Source of the DNA: Orobanche coerulescens | Taxonomy: Eukaryota; Streptophyta; Magnoliopsida; Lamiales; Orobanchaceae | Direction: 5' to 3' | DNA: 64,000 nucleotides | Assembly (NCBI GenBank): GCA_033398695.1 | Contig: CM065802.1 | Location: 77,982,096 to 78,046,095 of the forward strand | In this document: positions 1 through 10,416 of the stretch, in pieces | How the letters are laid out: each line of letters begins with the position of its first letter | Numbering within the stretch: the first letter of the stretch is position 1 | Program-made: the position numbers and the translations under genes | Notes under the pieces: generated by a model | The model's database searches: none | Told to the model about the DNA's origin: nothing | Seen by the model: only the letters and a program-made list of their open reading frames with translations

Positions 1-1687
1 CACGGCCGAAATAGGGCTTTCCCCGAGAAGTCTCGGCTTCAGCGATCGCCGTCCTTTTCAAGTAGCCGGCAGGTGGCCTGGAGCTGGACGCCGATGGCCT
101 AGGACCAGACCCCTCCGCCATCGGAACGGAAGAAATGGGGGGAGCGGCGATCGGCGGCTCCAAAATAGCTAAATCCGCCTCAGCTGACGGAAGGGACCCC
201 TCCGGCCTCCGCCTCTTGCGGTTGCGCTGAAGTTGTTCCTCACCTTGAGATTCCGGTTCGGCGACCGGCACCGCAGCGGGCCTCACCACAGGGGCAGGGC
301 GAGACGACGTCACAGCAACGCGACCCGTTTTCTTTCCCAGATGAAGGCGACCGATAAAACCGGGATTAGACATGGCGATCTCCTGCGGTGGCTCGGCGAA
401 ACGGGGAAAATGAATCTCTGCCAAAGAAGAAACTCAAACAAGTTAGACACTTACTTAGACATGGCGACCTCTTGGAGGCGATCGCCACGCAGAAGAGAGT
501 AAATGAAAAATCATACCAGGGGCCTTCAAGTGGCGAGGAAAGCGAAACAGTCGAGCTCCCAACCGATGAGATTCGTGGCTGACTGATTGAACGTCTTTGT
601 AGGAATCCGGCAATGCGCGAATCCGCTCCCAGACGATCGAGAAATCAAAGGGGAGATCGTTGATCGATGGAACAAGGGATCCTGCAAAAAGGGAAATAAA
701 TTAGATCAGTCCAAGGAGTATCCAAATAAAGGGAGAGTGGAAACCCTTACTTAGATTCCTCTCCCGAAAATTGGTGGGGATATCCAACTCCTCCTCCGGC
801 GATTCGCTCGATGCCGACCTCCATGCACCACTAACCCAGCACCACTTTGTCAGGTCGCCCCGAGCCTTGTTCGGCACCCCAATGACCACCCTACCTAGGC
901 GACCTTGGATATGGTAACCGCTGATCGATCCCTTCTGCACAGTCAGCTTAAAAAGATAATTCATCTCCAGCGCAGAAGGCATGCGAAACAGCCTGTGACC
1001 GCCAAACAATATCAATGTGCTGATAATCTGCAGCCAGGCGTTCGACGTCAACTGAAGAGGCGCCAAATTCCAGGCGATCAGCAGATACGAGACAGCGAAC
1101 GGCAAGGGAAACCGTAGTCCGGCAGCCAGGGTCATTTCGTTGATGGCGACCATACCCTCGGGAGTCTGGTCAGCACGTTCGTTCTCGGAGGGCACGTGCA
1201 ATGACACATCAGAGGGGATATGATATTTGACCCTCCAGCGGGTCAAGTCCTTCCAGGTTGCCGAACTCCGAATCTGACCAAGAGTCCATTGAGACGGGTC
1301 AGCAGCCCGAAACTCCGTCCGTTTCACATGTTCGTAGGGATGAGCGGCGGAGTAAGCCTCGAAATCAAACTCCGGACAGGGCCCGGCAATCCCCTCCATA
1401 AGTTTAGCGAAAGCCGTATAGACGGGGCCGAAGACGCTATCTTTTTCTCAAGACAAACGCATCAGTTCGTCTTCTTCCACCAGCGATGCATCTCGCTCCT
1501 CCGCCGCCGCAGATCCCGCCACTACGGCCTCGTTGAAAAGCTCCTCAAGCTCTGTGGGTGCAATCCCCGCACGGATAGCCTCTACGGCCATTTCCACAGG
1601 GATTCCCACAGGAATTCCCTCCCGGTCTGGCGAAGCCACGGCGGCAGAAGTGCTTCCGGCCTCGAAGATCTTAGATCCTCCCGACAT
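1..1687 (-). pseudogene. Antisense extra ORF of Tat element (putative gypsy-type transposon domain, Transposase_28-like), 5' part
   Basis: Read on the minus strand in three exons: 1687-751, 681-517 and 417 to beyond position 1. Both introns (750-682, 516-418) have GT-AG ends (GTAAGG...TTGCAG and GTATGA...TTGGCAG) and are phase 1, so the frame stays open across both junctions. The middle of exon 1 contains the pattern LRFPLPFAVSYLL...LAPLQLTSNAWLQI, typical of the plant 'putative gypsy type transposon' family. The C-terminal exon is basic and Pro/Ser rich (RNRKRRRPEG). An in-frame TGA at 1448-1450 separates residues 1-79 from the domain, so the copy is probably dead unless translation starts at the ATG at 1399. 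Molecular function of the family is unknown. The start at 1687 follows a minus-strand TATA box and a possible 5'UTR intron (donor GTAAGAAACC near 1731). Confidence 0.6.
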
Positions 1688-1834
1688 ATTCTTAAAAAAT
1701 TAAGGGAGAAAGAAAATTGGGTTTCTTACCTAAAGAAAGGAAGACGGTCGGCACAACAAGCTTCGGAAATTTCTGCAGAGTTTCAGCAGGAAGGCAAGGA
1801 CGCGTGAAAAATGAAAATGGAGTAGCCCTAGCCC

Positions 1835-1842
1835 CTTTTATA
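1835..1842 (-). promoter_or_regulatory. TATA box of the antisense ORF
   Basis: The minus strand reads CTATAAAAGG about 150 bp upstream of the antisense ORF's ATG at 1687. A GT-AG-like 5' leader intron could lie between them. It implies that the antisense ORF has its own promoter, independent of the LTR. Confidence 0.5.
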
Positions 1843-2184
1843 GATGGAGGCGGGGGTCTATGTGCAAATAGGCGAAAGTCCGAGGGCTGGGATACAACCG
1901 ACAGTAGGGGAACACAATAAATGCGGCCCTCGAATCCGGCGTACGCGTCTTTTCGAGGGCACGCCAAACGACAAAGTCTGACGAACCGTCGGGCTCCCTC
2001 AATAGAAACGCGACGCGTGTCCTTGCAATGTTTCGAGAGCCCACCTTCTTTTCCCGCCGCTCCCTGCGCAAAAGGAGATCGTCCAAATTTGAAATTAGAT
2101 CGCCCGGTCGTCTAAAACATTGGCGATCGCCAAACAGTGCCACCTCACCCCGTGTTTTCAACATCGAGCCGAGCTGGGGGCAAT
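1843..2184. other. Spacer between antisense promoter and polypurine tract
   Basis: No gene is supported here. The stretch contains a GGCGATCGCC palindrome at about 2122-2131 and ends in the purine-rich tract next to the LTR. Confidence 0.4.
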
Positions 2185-2440
2185 TGTTGTGCGGCGATTA
2201 AACACGCCTCGAAGGCGATCGTCATAGCAGCCGGGGAGTCTACCATAAGAGATATACTCTGGGCAAACACCCAGAAGTCGGCAACCACGGCGATCGCCTT
2301 TGAGGTGTACGACGATCGTCTTCTGTTGATTGGCGATCGTCTTTTGTTAATTGATGATCGTCTCGTGCCACATATTAATCCAACATCCGTCAAAAGTCAT
2401 CAAAGCCCAAATCTCGGGCTGGGACCCACGTGCAGATCTC

Positions 2441-2583
2441 AAAAGGTGCTGACAGACAAGATCTGTGCCCACAGCCTGTCACCTACCTCACCTACCAACA
2501 GGGCCGCAGACCTGCAAAAGGTGCTGACAGACAAGACCTGTGATCACAGTCTGTCACCTACCTCACCTACCAACAGGGCCGCC
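2441..2583. repeat. 75-bp tandem duplication in the Tat LTR
   Basis: Two adjacent copies begin aaaaggtgctgacagacaag at 2441 and 2516 and diverge at a few bases. They lie upstream of the TATA box, as promoter-proximal U3 repeats often do. Confidence 0.8.
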
Positions 2584-2760
2584 GAAAAGGTGGGTGACAG
2601 CGACTCAGGACGCATGCAAGTTCCCCGTCAGACCGTCCGCATTGCTCGCATGCGACTTTAAGGGAAAAGCCCCACGTGACGGGACGATCGACCGTCTTAT
2701 TATAATATAAATAACGACGATCGCCTGCGATCGCGGGAGGGCCCCCAGGAAATTTGGCTC

Positions 2761-2770
2761 CTATAAATAG
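2761..2770 (+). promoter_or_regulatory. TATA box of the Tat 3' LTR
   Basis: CTATAAATAG lies downstream of the CGATCG palindromes. The retroviral-type U3/R boundary would fall about 30 bp further on. Confidence 0.6.
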
Positions 2771-3144
2771 GAGGTCCATAACACAGGATAAGGGCTTCGA
2801 AAATACAGAAAACAAGAGAGAGAAAGAGAAAGACATTCTCATACACAGAACACCCATAGCAAGAATTCACAGGACTCCATATCTGATTCTTCCGGCATTC
2901 TATACGCTCCACAGCTTAGAAAACTAGAAATCTTTACACTCTTTGTGATAGATTCTAACATTAATATTTGTACTCAACAGTATACTTATTAATAAAATCT
3001 CGCGAGAGCATTCAAGCCTGGGATTAACAACCCCGGCAAATCTTGTGTCATTTAATTTCTCACGGACGTGCTCCCGCACTTGTTGGTTACTCGATCATTC
3101 CAGCAATACTATCTCCGGATAATATTTTGGGTAACAACATCTGT

Positions 3145-3215
3145 CATAGGTTTTTCCCACTGGATTTTTCTACGGTAGGGTTTTTAACGAGGCCTGCGGC
3201 TGCAACCCATATATA
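3145..3215 (+). mobile_element. Copia 3'-end fragment
   Basis: The pattern 'tttttcccactggattttt...taacgaggc' matches the conserved stretch between pol and the 3' LTR of many plant Copia elements. A second, clearer example is at 53335-53385 in Copia-A. Only this short piece is recognisable; the Tat element appears to have landed in it. Confidence 0.4.
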
Positions 3216-4554
3216 TTGTATGGGGGATGGGGCTTCTATTGGATTTCGGGTTTGCTCGTATGTCGTGCTTGGCTTATTTGTGTTCTATCCCGTAACAGTC
3301 ATGACTACCCTAACACGGCCGTGTCGCGCTACACTTGTGGGTGCTGCATTTCTCTTGGCCGTGTTGCGGAGTTTTTTGTTCTCGAATTTTTGTATTCTTG
3401 GGTGTTTTTATTGCTTTTCGCTTTATTTTTGCTCTTGACTATCCACATGTGGGTTTATCCTGTTTATTTTTATGTCTTATTTCGCTCCAGACTACCCGCT
3501 TGTGGGACCAACTGGAGTTGACTCTTCGGTCTCTTGTGTATTTCCGGGTTTTTGATGAAATTGACCTTGATGAGTCAAAAAGACTAAAACTCAATAAAAA
3601 TCAATATTTAGCTATCATATGTATAAATTTACTTGTTTTCCAGGAAATTAAAATTTGTAATTTCGTACTTTGACAGTCGCTAATATAACCTTCGATTTTA
3701 TCATTCTACCCCATTTTGAGTTTTGGTAGAAACGTTTACGCGTACCTTAGGATCGTGGTGAAACTGTAGAACTCCCGAACAGATACCATATCATCATATT
3801 ATGAAAGAGGGGTTTTTGGCAGATTCGTCCATGTGTTTATCAGAATACTCTGTTTACTTTTTGTGTAATTTAAATAAGCTCATTACCATCTATGTTTAAA
3901 AATATACACATTAACTGATTGTGTAATTAAATAGGCGCATTGGTCCATGTGTTTTAAAAAATGTGCATCCTACCCTCTGTGCCGCCCTATCCAAGGGGGT
4001 ATAATTTGACTATCTGAATAAACACAAGGGGTTAACCAACATGAAAAAATTTAAAATATAAGATTTTGACGAGTCTATTTAAATTACACAGTTAAATGAG
4101 CCTTTTCTCAAACACATGCGGATAATGCACATATTCAATTTATACATGAAGTTAAACTGCTTATTTTTTGAAGAACAATGAGGATAATTTGCCATTCACT
4201 CCATGAAAGAGTATCATAGCAGAAAAAGAATCAAGATTCTTGTCATTCCATCCTTTTATTTTTCATTGTTTTGAGTATATAGCCTGGGAGGGGAGGGGGT
4301 AAGGATATCAAACCCCACAAGTTTAGGCTTTGAGAGTCTGAACCACTCGACACCACCATCCAATACCCCATATACTTCTTCCTACATCTGCTCATAAATC
4401 ATTCTTGCATGTACACAAATGGTCACTTCTAAAGCCAAAAAAAAAAAAAAAAGAAAAAAAAAAGGAAGAAGAAAACAAGGTTTTCATTCCTCTCCTCTAC
4501 TGCGGATCGTACAAGTCCTCTAAGCGATTACGTCGAATCTCAACAAACTAAGCT
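3216..4554. other. Intergenic DNA, no gene supported
   Basis: AT-rich sequence with short open frames only. An oligo-A tract with scattered G lies at about 4438-4462. The end near 4554 is the 3' flank of the CHX gene. Confidence 0.5.
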
Positions 4555-7500
4555 CTATCTGTCTATAGAGATTTCCCACCTGGGATTACAATCACCACCC
4601 ACGGGTGCTGCAGCTAGACCACTAACCGGTGGATCATGCAACGATTCATGGCTAATCACAACAGGTCTCATCATTCTATTCTTAAGCTTTTCTCTCGGCA
4701 GTCTTTGCTGTTGCACGACCAGCACCGATGCCGTGCCTTGAAAATCCTGGGACGCTAACATGTCCCCGACCACCCCAAGCTCCGGACACTCGCTCCAAGC
4801 CCCGAGGCCCATTAGTATCTCGGACGCCTGGTGATTCCTTCCACAAATCATTAAATCGAAGCTATTCCCAAGTCCTCTCAAAGATGCCGCCAACCCAACC
4901 CCATCTCTCACTACTTGTTCTTGGTATATAAAGTTTTGATTTTCCATGTTATGTTGGCGCACGTCGTCTATGAGGTTGTTATCTTGTTTTCTCTCTCTTG
5001 CCGTGTCGCATCCAAAGAGTAGGAACCGGATGATCGTCAGGGTCACGTTGCTATGCCGTCCCATTCGGGATCCATAGCAGAGGGACTCCGCGTCATCCGG
5101 GCCGCCTATGTAAATCACGGCAACTCTAAAAGTGGATTGGTTGTTTAGAATGGACAATGACCCGGTGAGAATCGACCGATCAATGAGTATCCCGACCGAG
5201 CAAGGGGCCTTATCTAGAACTTTGACGTTCATGTTCTGTATGGCCCTGTTTTCTGATCCTATGGAGCCGTCTATTTCCCAATGCTTGTGAAACGGTAGAA
5301 CGAGCATACTCGCATTTTGGTCCAAAGCCACTCTAAAAATATCTTCGTGCATCGTGTGCATGTGCGAGATGGCACTAAATAATTGGACTGTGACACAGAG
5401 CTCGTTGCAGAGTTCGTACTGGCGGAGGGCATTGATTATATGGCCCGAATCGGAGTGGACCGGTTGGAGCGTTCGCGTGGACTGATGGGCCACAACCATT
5501 TGTGTGGCCCGGTCCACTAGCTCGACTAGTAGGACAGCTATGACAGCCATCGGGCTTTGTTCAGTTGCATGGGAGGCTTCGAGTAGGTTAACCATCAAGG
5601 GTATGTTGTCTTGGTTTCGGATGCAGACGAGTATTCTGAGCTCGGTGTCGTTTTTGAGGTGCTGTATGGTTCTCCTCTTAAGTGGGACATTCCGTTTGGT
5701 GGGATCGTAGAGTAGTTTGATCAGAGGTGTTATGATGGAAGTGACTCCGATAACTGATAGAACACTCAGAGCAAACTCCTGATCTGTTAGAATCTGTCAG
5801 AGATTTTGAAACATGTTAGAAACTAGCAAAAGTCTATCAGGTTTATGCTGAGCGGGGGGCAGTATAATCTTTCAAAATTACATATAAGCCCTTGATCTGT
5901 GTGTGTAAACATAACTTGCGCCCGGAAAAGGCGTGTAGTTGCTAAGCAAACACAAATTTTGAGGGGGTATTTGTACTTGTAAAGACGAACTTTTTGTAAT
6001 TAGGCTAAACCTCATGGTTGGTTTTGTAATTATCCCGAAAAATTACCGGGGGGGGGGGGGGGGAGTGAGTCTGTAATGATACATACCCCAGACTCCCTCA
6101 GCAGATTGTATACAATAAGTTCACAAACCCCTCTTGCATTCAACATAAGTCCAATAACAACCGAGTCACGAAAGTTTATGTTCAAAAAATGGCAAGAACA
6201 AACTACAGCAACAATCTTGATCAGGCTAGCAAAGATCATCAGCATCGTCACAATCCATAGAGACCATAGATCAATCTTGAAAACATCGGTTTTCAATCCG
6301 CTTGTCGTAAGAAACGTTGGGTACAGGAATTTCCCGATAGGGTACTCAAGTTTAGAAATTAGCGCCGCACCCAAAGGCTGCCCGTCCGGCACCAGCAATC
6401 CCAAGACCAACGGCCCAAGCACGAAATGCTGGCCGATCACTTCCGTTATCAATGCCGTGACTAAAGCTCCCGCGAAAAAGAAAAAAACATGAATCTCCGC
6501 TATAGATTTCGCGTTGTGTACTTTCTTCGAGACCCGGCGTACAAACGGTCCGATTATGTACACCATGGCCACTACAAACACAACAGCCGATAGCACCGAC
6601 AGTACGGATTTCACCGGGTCATTGCGCGATTGTATGATTCCGAGTAGTACGCCGACGAGCGACATACCGAATAAGTCGCAAAGCATTGCCGACGAGATTG
6701 CTATTCGGCCCAAATCGCTGTTTGACATTTTGAGCTCCGTGAGGAAATAGGCGATGTTGGGGAATGGTGTGAGGCCCTGAGAGGCCGCGATGAACGGTAG
6801 AGCCTGCGCCAGGGAATCCTCCATATGGACGTAAGTTTTGAGGAGGTAAGAGAATAGGACGGTGAGCATTAGTGTCATGAACATTGCCGAGACTCCGATG
6901 ATTACGGATTGCCTCGTTGGACGGAACATCATTTTGGTGTCCGACCCGACGCCGATTGCGAAGAAGAAGAACATGATGCCGAAAGCCGCGGCGGTCTCGA
7001 GTATCAAGATGCTTCGTCCGGGAAATAAGATTTTCCCGATGGTGGGTTCATGTCCTAAAAGTGACGGGCCATACAGTACGCCCCCCTGTGAGAGTTATAT
7101 TAAAGGTTAGGCAAGGAAAAACTCTCAACTTAAGTCGAAATTAAATATAGAGACTTGCTACGAAACTCGACGTTCATTTTCGACCAATTTCGCTTACGTG
7201 GATTTGTGCAGGACTAGTGTTGGAAAACATGTTGAGAGTTACGTGACTAAAATTGTGATTTGTCGGCCTATCATTTATGTAGAAATGCAAGTTGATGCAT
7301 TCTTGATGATTGTTTGAGAGAAAAAAAAAAAAAAAAAGCTTACAAGAATTTGCGCGACGACAGATGATTGTCCGAGAGGCTGGAGGCAAAGCTCGATGAT
7401 CTGAGATGTTAAGGTGATTAGAGAAAGCTGCATGAGGATAAGAGGAACAGAAAATTCTAAAGGATTCCGGTGCAGAAATAGTCCGAAGGAGGCGATATTG

Positions 7501-7556
7501 TCCGTATACTGACAAATAATGTGTTTGTTTCCTGAAGAAACTGCATCTGATGCCAT
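4555..7556 (-). CDS. CHX: Cation/H+ antiporter, CHX (CPA2) family
   Basis: Three exons on the minus strand: 7556-7344 (71 codons), 7085-6087 (333 codons) and 5793-4555 (412 codons plus stop), giving 816 aa, normal for plant CHX proteins. Both introns (7343-7086 and 6086-5794) are GT-AG, phase 0. Exons 1-2 encode the membrane Na+/H+ exchanger domain with many hydrophobic segments, including QSSVVAQIL joined across intron 1 to GGVLYGPSLLG, and GPLVLGLLVPDGQPLGAAL. Exon 3 encodes the long hydrophilic C-terminus (RILVCIRNQDNIPLMVNLL...), thought to be regulatory. Family members exchange K+ or Na+ for H+ at endomembranes or the plasma membrane. The usual Asn-Asp pair of the exchange core reads Cys-Asp here (SSAMLCDLFG). 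A run of about 14 C's sits in intron 2 just after the donor. No stops or frameshifts were seen, so the gene looks functional. The subfamily member cannot be assigned from sequence alone. Confidence 0.9.
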
Positions 7557-7681
7557 TTCAATCTAGTATGGCTAATTTTTCTTGTTTCCTTCCTTTTTTT
7601 TTTCAACCAATTGAAAGATCTTATGACTTGAGAAAAGATGAAGAAAATGAGTCTGATGAGAAAATTTGAGACTTCATTCTG

Positions 7682-7683
<2 letters not shown>

Positions 7684-7736
<53 letters not shown>
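7684..7736. repeat. (TC)n / (GA)n microsatellite in CHX 5' leader or promoter
   Basis: About 25 uninterrupted CT units lie 130-180 bp upstream of the CHX start codon. On the gene's strand it is a GAGA tract, a common feature of plant promoters and 5' leaders. Confidence 0.95.
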
Positions 7737-7907
7737 AAACACACACATACTCTCCGTTACTTCCACAGTTGAGCATAATGGAAGGCTGCCCTTAAGTTTT
7801 GGTGGCGTGTGGCAAAAGTTTGTTAATGGCAGATGGAGTATGTATCTAGCATTACATCTGGAAGTATCTGTTGTAAATTAATTATTATGTAATACTATAG
7901 TAATATG

Positions 7908-8064
7908 TAGTAGCGGAAGCAAAGCATTTACTCAGGAGTGTTTGCTGTTATAAAAATTACGGAGATCGGACAACTTTATATACAGCTTCCCCTATTTTAT
8001 AAGGGAATTTTCATCTGCCGGGGGGGTCCGTGGACCCCCTTGGACCCCCCTCCCTCCGCCCATG
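7908..8064 (+). mobile_element. 157-bp hAT-type MITE, copy 1
   Basis: It is flanked by a perfect 8-bp duplication GTAATATG (7900-7907 and 8065-8072). Ends are TAGTAGCGGA... and, inverted, CATGGGCGGA..., a decayed CAGTGGCGGA-type hAT terminus. It aligns over its full length, in the opposite orientation, with the element at 48850-49006, which is also exactly 157 bp. It is non-coding and lies upstream of the CHX gene. Confidence 0.85.
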
Positions 8065-8072
8065 GTAATATG

Positions 8073-8189
8073 GGACACTAACTAATAATAGTGGGGGAAG
8101 GGGGTAAAATGGGAAATTGAATGTGGAAATTTTAATGTTTAGGCAAGGAGCATCCGAATTATTGTAATAATATTGGATTAAGTTAGTTG
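8073..8189. other. Intergenic, nothing recognised
   Basis: Short AT-rich stretch between the MITE and an old LTR. Confidence 0.3.
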
Positions 8190-9034
8190 TGTTATAAAAT
8201 ATGACATTTCAATAATTATTTATTTTTTATATAGTGTGAATGGTTATTATGTTTTTGATGTAATTATGTAATTACGATTGTGCCATCTGGAGTTTTTCTA
8301 TAAATAGGACTTCAGTCATTAATGAAAATAAGTTCTCTCCATATAGAGGTGGCGAAAAAACCGGAATCGGGAACCGAACCGTGAAACCGGACCGTATGGG
8401 ACGGTTCTGAAACCGGAACCATGTTAGACGGTTCCGAACCGGAACCGAAACCGTGTCCAGACGGTTCAGTTTCGGTTCTAGAAAATGTAACCGGCGGTTC
8501 CCGGTTCGGAACCACCGAACCGTGGAACCGTGAATCGTCCGGAACCGCCCGTTCCCACGGTTCAAACCGGGAACTGTGAAAAAAAAGGGAACCGGCCGGA
8601 CCCACTTTGGCACATGGTGGCAGATTTGATTCCCACTTTTGCAGATTTTTTTTTTATTTTTTCAGATTTTGGTTCCCAAGGTTTTGAATTTCAAATTCAA
8701 ATTTCTCCCAATTTTACCTCTACTTTCTCCCTATAAATACCCCTCAATCCTCGCCATTTTTCACACCAACTTTCACCTCTACCAAGCATTTTCTACTCTT
8801 ACTCATACTATTACTCATTTCTCCCTACAAATGGCTTCTTCCGATTCCGGATCGGGTCGTAGTGGTAAGGGCAAAAACGTTATGAAGTACGATTCTACCA
8901 TTGGAAATAGACCACGAGGCCCTCATCGTCTACGTGGTGTTGTTATTCGAGATGATCCTGACGAATCAACCTACGTGGAGACTCCATACGCTCTCTAAAT
9001 TCTGATATCTCTATAATATGCAGTTTCATAACAC
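8190..9034 (+). mobile_element. Old Copia 5' LTR interrupted by a hAT fragment
   Basis: A TATA box (CTATAAATAGG, about 8300) is followed, after the hAT insert, by '...tttcataaca' ending at 9034 and the primer-binding-like sequence cgttatcagcacga. The same LTR/primer-site layout is seen in Copia-A at 9981-10003. The left boundary (TGTTAT at 8190) is a guess. A short internal stretch (9035-9153) follows before Copia-A begins. Confidence 0.4.
8344..8998 (+). mobile_element. 5' fragment of a hAT element (terminus, GGTTC subterminal repeats, N-terminal ORF)
   Basis: It begins TAGAGGTGGCGAAAA, like hAT termini of the TAGRGGTGGCAAA type. About 250 bp of dense GGTTC/GAACC/CCGGAA repeats follow, a usual subterminal pattern. 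An ORF starts at 8831 (MASSDSGSGRSGKGK...) and stops at 8998 after 55 residues. No transposase domain follows and no 3' terminus was found, so this is a truncated remnant. Confidence 0.45.
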
Positions 9035-9153
9035 GTTATCAGCACGAACATCTAACCATTTCAGTATTATGACGGAAGTATGCTCTACAATTACATTTTA
9101 TGGATGATCTTCTATATCAGAAACTAAATTATTACAAATAAACACATAATTAT

Positions 9154-9989
9154 TGTACATTATGGACTTTAGCTACTTGTCAAAACTGGAATGCTCCATT
9201 GAACATCCACTACAATTATTTATTCCCCACCTCAAATATTTTATCTTGTAAATTGTCCTATAAATAAGAGCCTTGAAAACGTGGTAAAATGTAGGGGTGT
9301 TAATAGAAATCCGAAAACCAACCAACCAATCCGAACCAATCCGCACCGAACCGAAAATCCCCGACCGAAAGCAACCCCGAACTTGAAACTTACAAACCGA
9401 AACCGAAACCGAATTAATTCGGGTTTAGATAACTTAAAACCGAACTGAACCGAATTACCCCGAATTGGACCGAACTAACCCGAATTATTTATAATATATA
9501 AAATTTTATTTATATGATTAAAATTTTTAAACATATAAAATAATATATCTACACATATATTGTAGTTTTGATAAAAACAATGATTAAATATATCAATTAA
9601 AGATCTATCTATTATTTTAGAACAAGTTTTATTAATATAATTAATTTTTTTGTTACTTTATTAAATAAATATATATAAATTAAATATGTTTGGGTCAAAA
9701 CCGAATTTGACCGAACTAATCCGAAACCGCAACATTTGGGGAGGGTTTGGGTTTTGAGTTTTGAAAACGAAACCGACCGAAACCGAAACCGAATTTTAAA
9801 GTTTGGGGAGGGTTTGGGTTTCGAAAATTTTACCCTGACTGAAACCGAAAACACCCCTAGTAAAATGCACTAAGAAGAAGTAATAAAACTTCCTCTCATT
9901 TCCTCTCTACTTCTTGTTCTCTAGTTATTTTCTCTTTTATGCTATTATTATCTTCAATAATAGCTTTGCTTAATATTAGTTTCATAACA
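9154..9989 (+). repeat. Copia-A 5' LTR (contains a MITE)
   Basis: TGTACATTATGGAC... to ...TTTCATAACA. It matches the 3' LTR at 53527-53787 on both sides of the inserted MITE. A TATA box (CTATAAATA) is at about 9258-9266. The primer-binding-like sequence tgttatcaacacgag follows at 9990. Confidence 0.85.
9292..9859. mobile_element. 568-bp hAT-type MITE in the Copia-A 5' LTR
   Basis: Terminal inverted repeats TAGGGGTGTT / AACACCCCTA are flanked by a perfect 8-bp duplication GTAAAATG (9284-9291, 9860-9867). The inside is AT-rich with subterminal CCGAA/CCGAAACC repeats at both ends. No ORF is supported. The uninterrupted site is visible at about 53659-53666 in the 3' LTR. Confidence 0.9.
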
Positions 9990-10058
9990 TGTTATCAACA
10001 CGAGTTATTGCCCGAAAAAGGTTAGTATTATTTGGGTTTGAATTATTATTGAAAAATC

Positions 10059-10212
10059 ATGAACTACGACCCTCTGGGTCCTGTGCCGAACCTGAAACAC
10101 ATACCAGCTCTGGTAGAATTGTCGGCTGATTCAAGAGCCGTAAATATAGACCCTGGTGCGGAAACCGGATGGATGGTGGATGTGGTGGCCCCCATCAAAA
10201 TAATTATAAAAA
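10059..10212 (+). pseudogene. Copia-A gag, first fragment
   Basis: An ATG at 10059 opens a frame shortly after the primer site. Just before the MULE, a different frame encodes a Gly/Cys/Asn-rich stretch that continues, in frame, on the far side of the MULE at 25001 once the element and one TSD are ignored. Only about 50 codons precede the junction, so much of the gag N-terminus was deleted or shifted. Confidence 0.5.
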
Positions 10213-10416
10213 GACAAAATTACATAAATGGTCCCTCTGGTTTACCAAAACTCACAAGTTCAGTCCCTCCTAATTTTTTTTGACCAACTTGATCCCTGTG
10301 GTTTTTAAAACTTGCACTGGTGGTCCTTTTTGCTCACACCGTCAAAATCGAGCCGTTAGGTTCTACCACGTGCCCCCCACGTGGGGGTATTTCGGTCTTT
10401 TTTATGTTTGGCGCTC
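10213..10416 (+). repeat. MULE left terminal inverted repeat
   Basis: It matches the reverse complement of about 24829-25000 almost base for base. It contains an extra ~31 bp (10361-10391) absent from the right repeat, with two CACGTG boxes in a near-perfect hairpin (ccccccacgtggggg). Confidence 0.9.

Larger units (their letters stand above)
1..3139 (+). mobile_element. Tat-type Ty3/gypsy retrotransposon, 3' part only
   Basis: The 3' portion of a plus-strand element is present; gag-pol lies off the left edge. What is seen is a long antisense ORF region (1-1687), a polypurine tract at about 2170-2184 (gagctgggggcaat) and a 3' LTR beginning TGTTG at 2185. It is known that Tat-lineage gypsy elements of plants often carry an extra antisense ORF between pol and the 3' LTR, and this layout fits. 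Lineage is inferred from that layout and from the antisense protein, because no pol sequence is in view. The five bases after the proposed LTR end (TCTGT, 3140-3144) would be one copy of the target-site duplication; the other copy is outside the window. Confidence 0.6.
2185..3139 (+). repeat. 3' LTR of the Tat element
   Basis: It starts TGTTG right after the purine tract and is taken to end ...AACAACA at 3139, giving TGTTG/CAACA ends; the right boundary is tentative. It has a TATA box (CTATAAATAG, 2761-2770). Palindromes centred on CGATCG occur repeatedly in the upstream U3 part (about 2213, 2291, 2313, 2334, 2685, 2719, 2729). A 75-bp direct duplication lies at 2441-2583. Confidence 0.5.

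Noticed and set aside
1220..1807. Plus-strand 195-codon open frame
   Set aside because: Antiparallel to the antisense ORF, which has a recognisable domain and matched splice phases; this frame shows no family signature.
3043..3673. Overlapping plus-strand open frames of 100-130 codons
   Set aside because: They cross the LTR end and Copia debris, are mutually out of frame and have no recognised domain.
7174..7744. Minus-strand frames overlapping CHX exon 1 and the GA repeat
   Set aside because: They arise from the intron, the exon 1 shadow and the microsatellite (Arg-Glu runs).
8312..8613. Minus-strand frames rich in Arg/Pro/Phe near the hAT fragment
   Set aside because: Produced by GGTTC/GAACC subterminal repeats.
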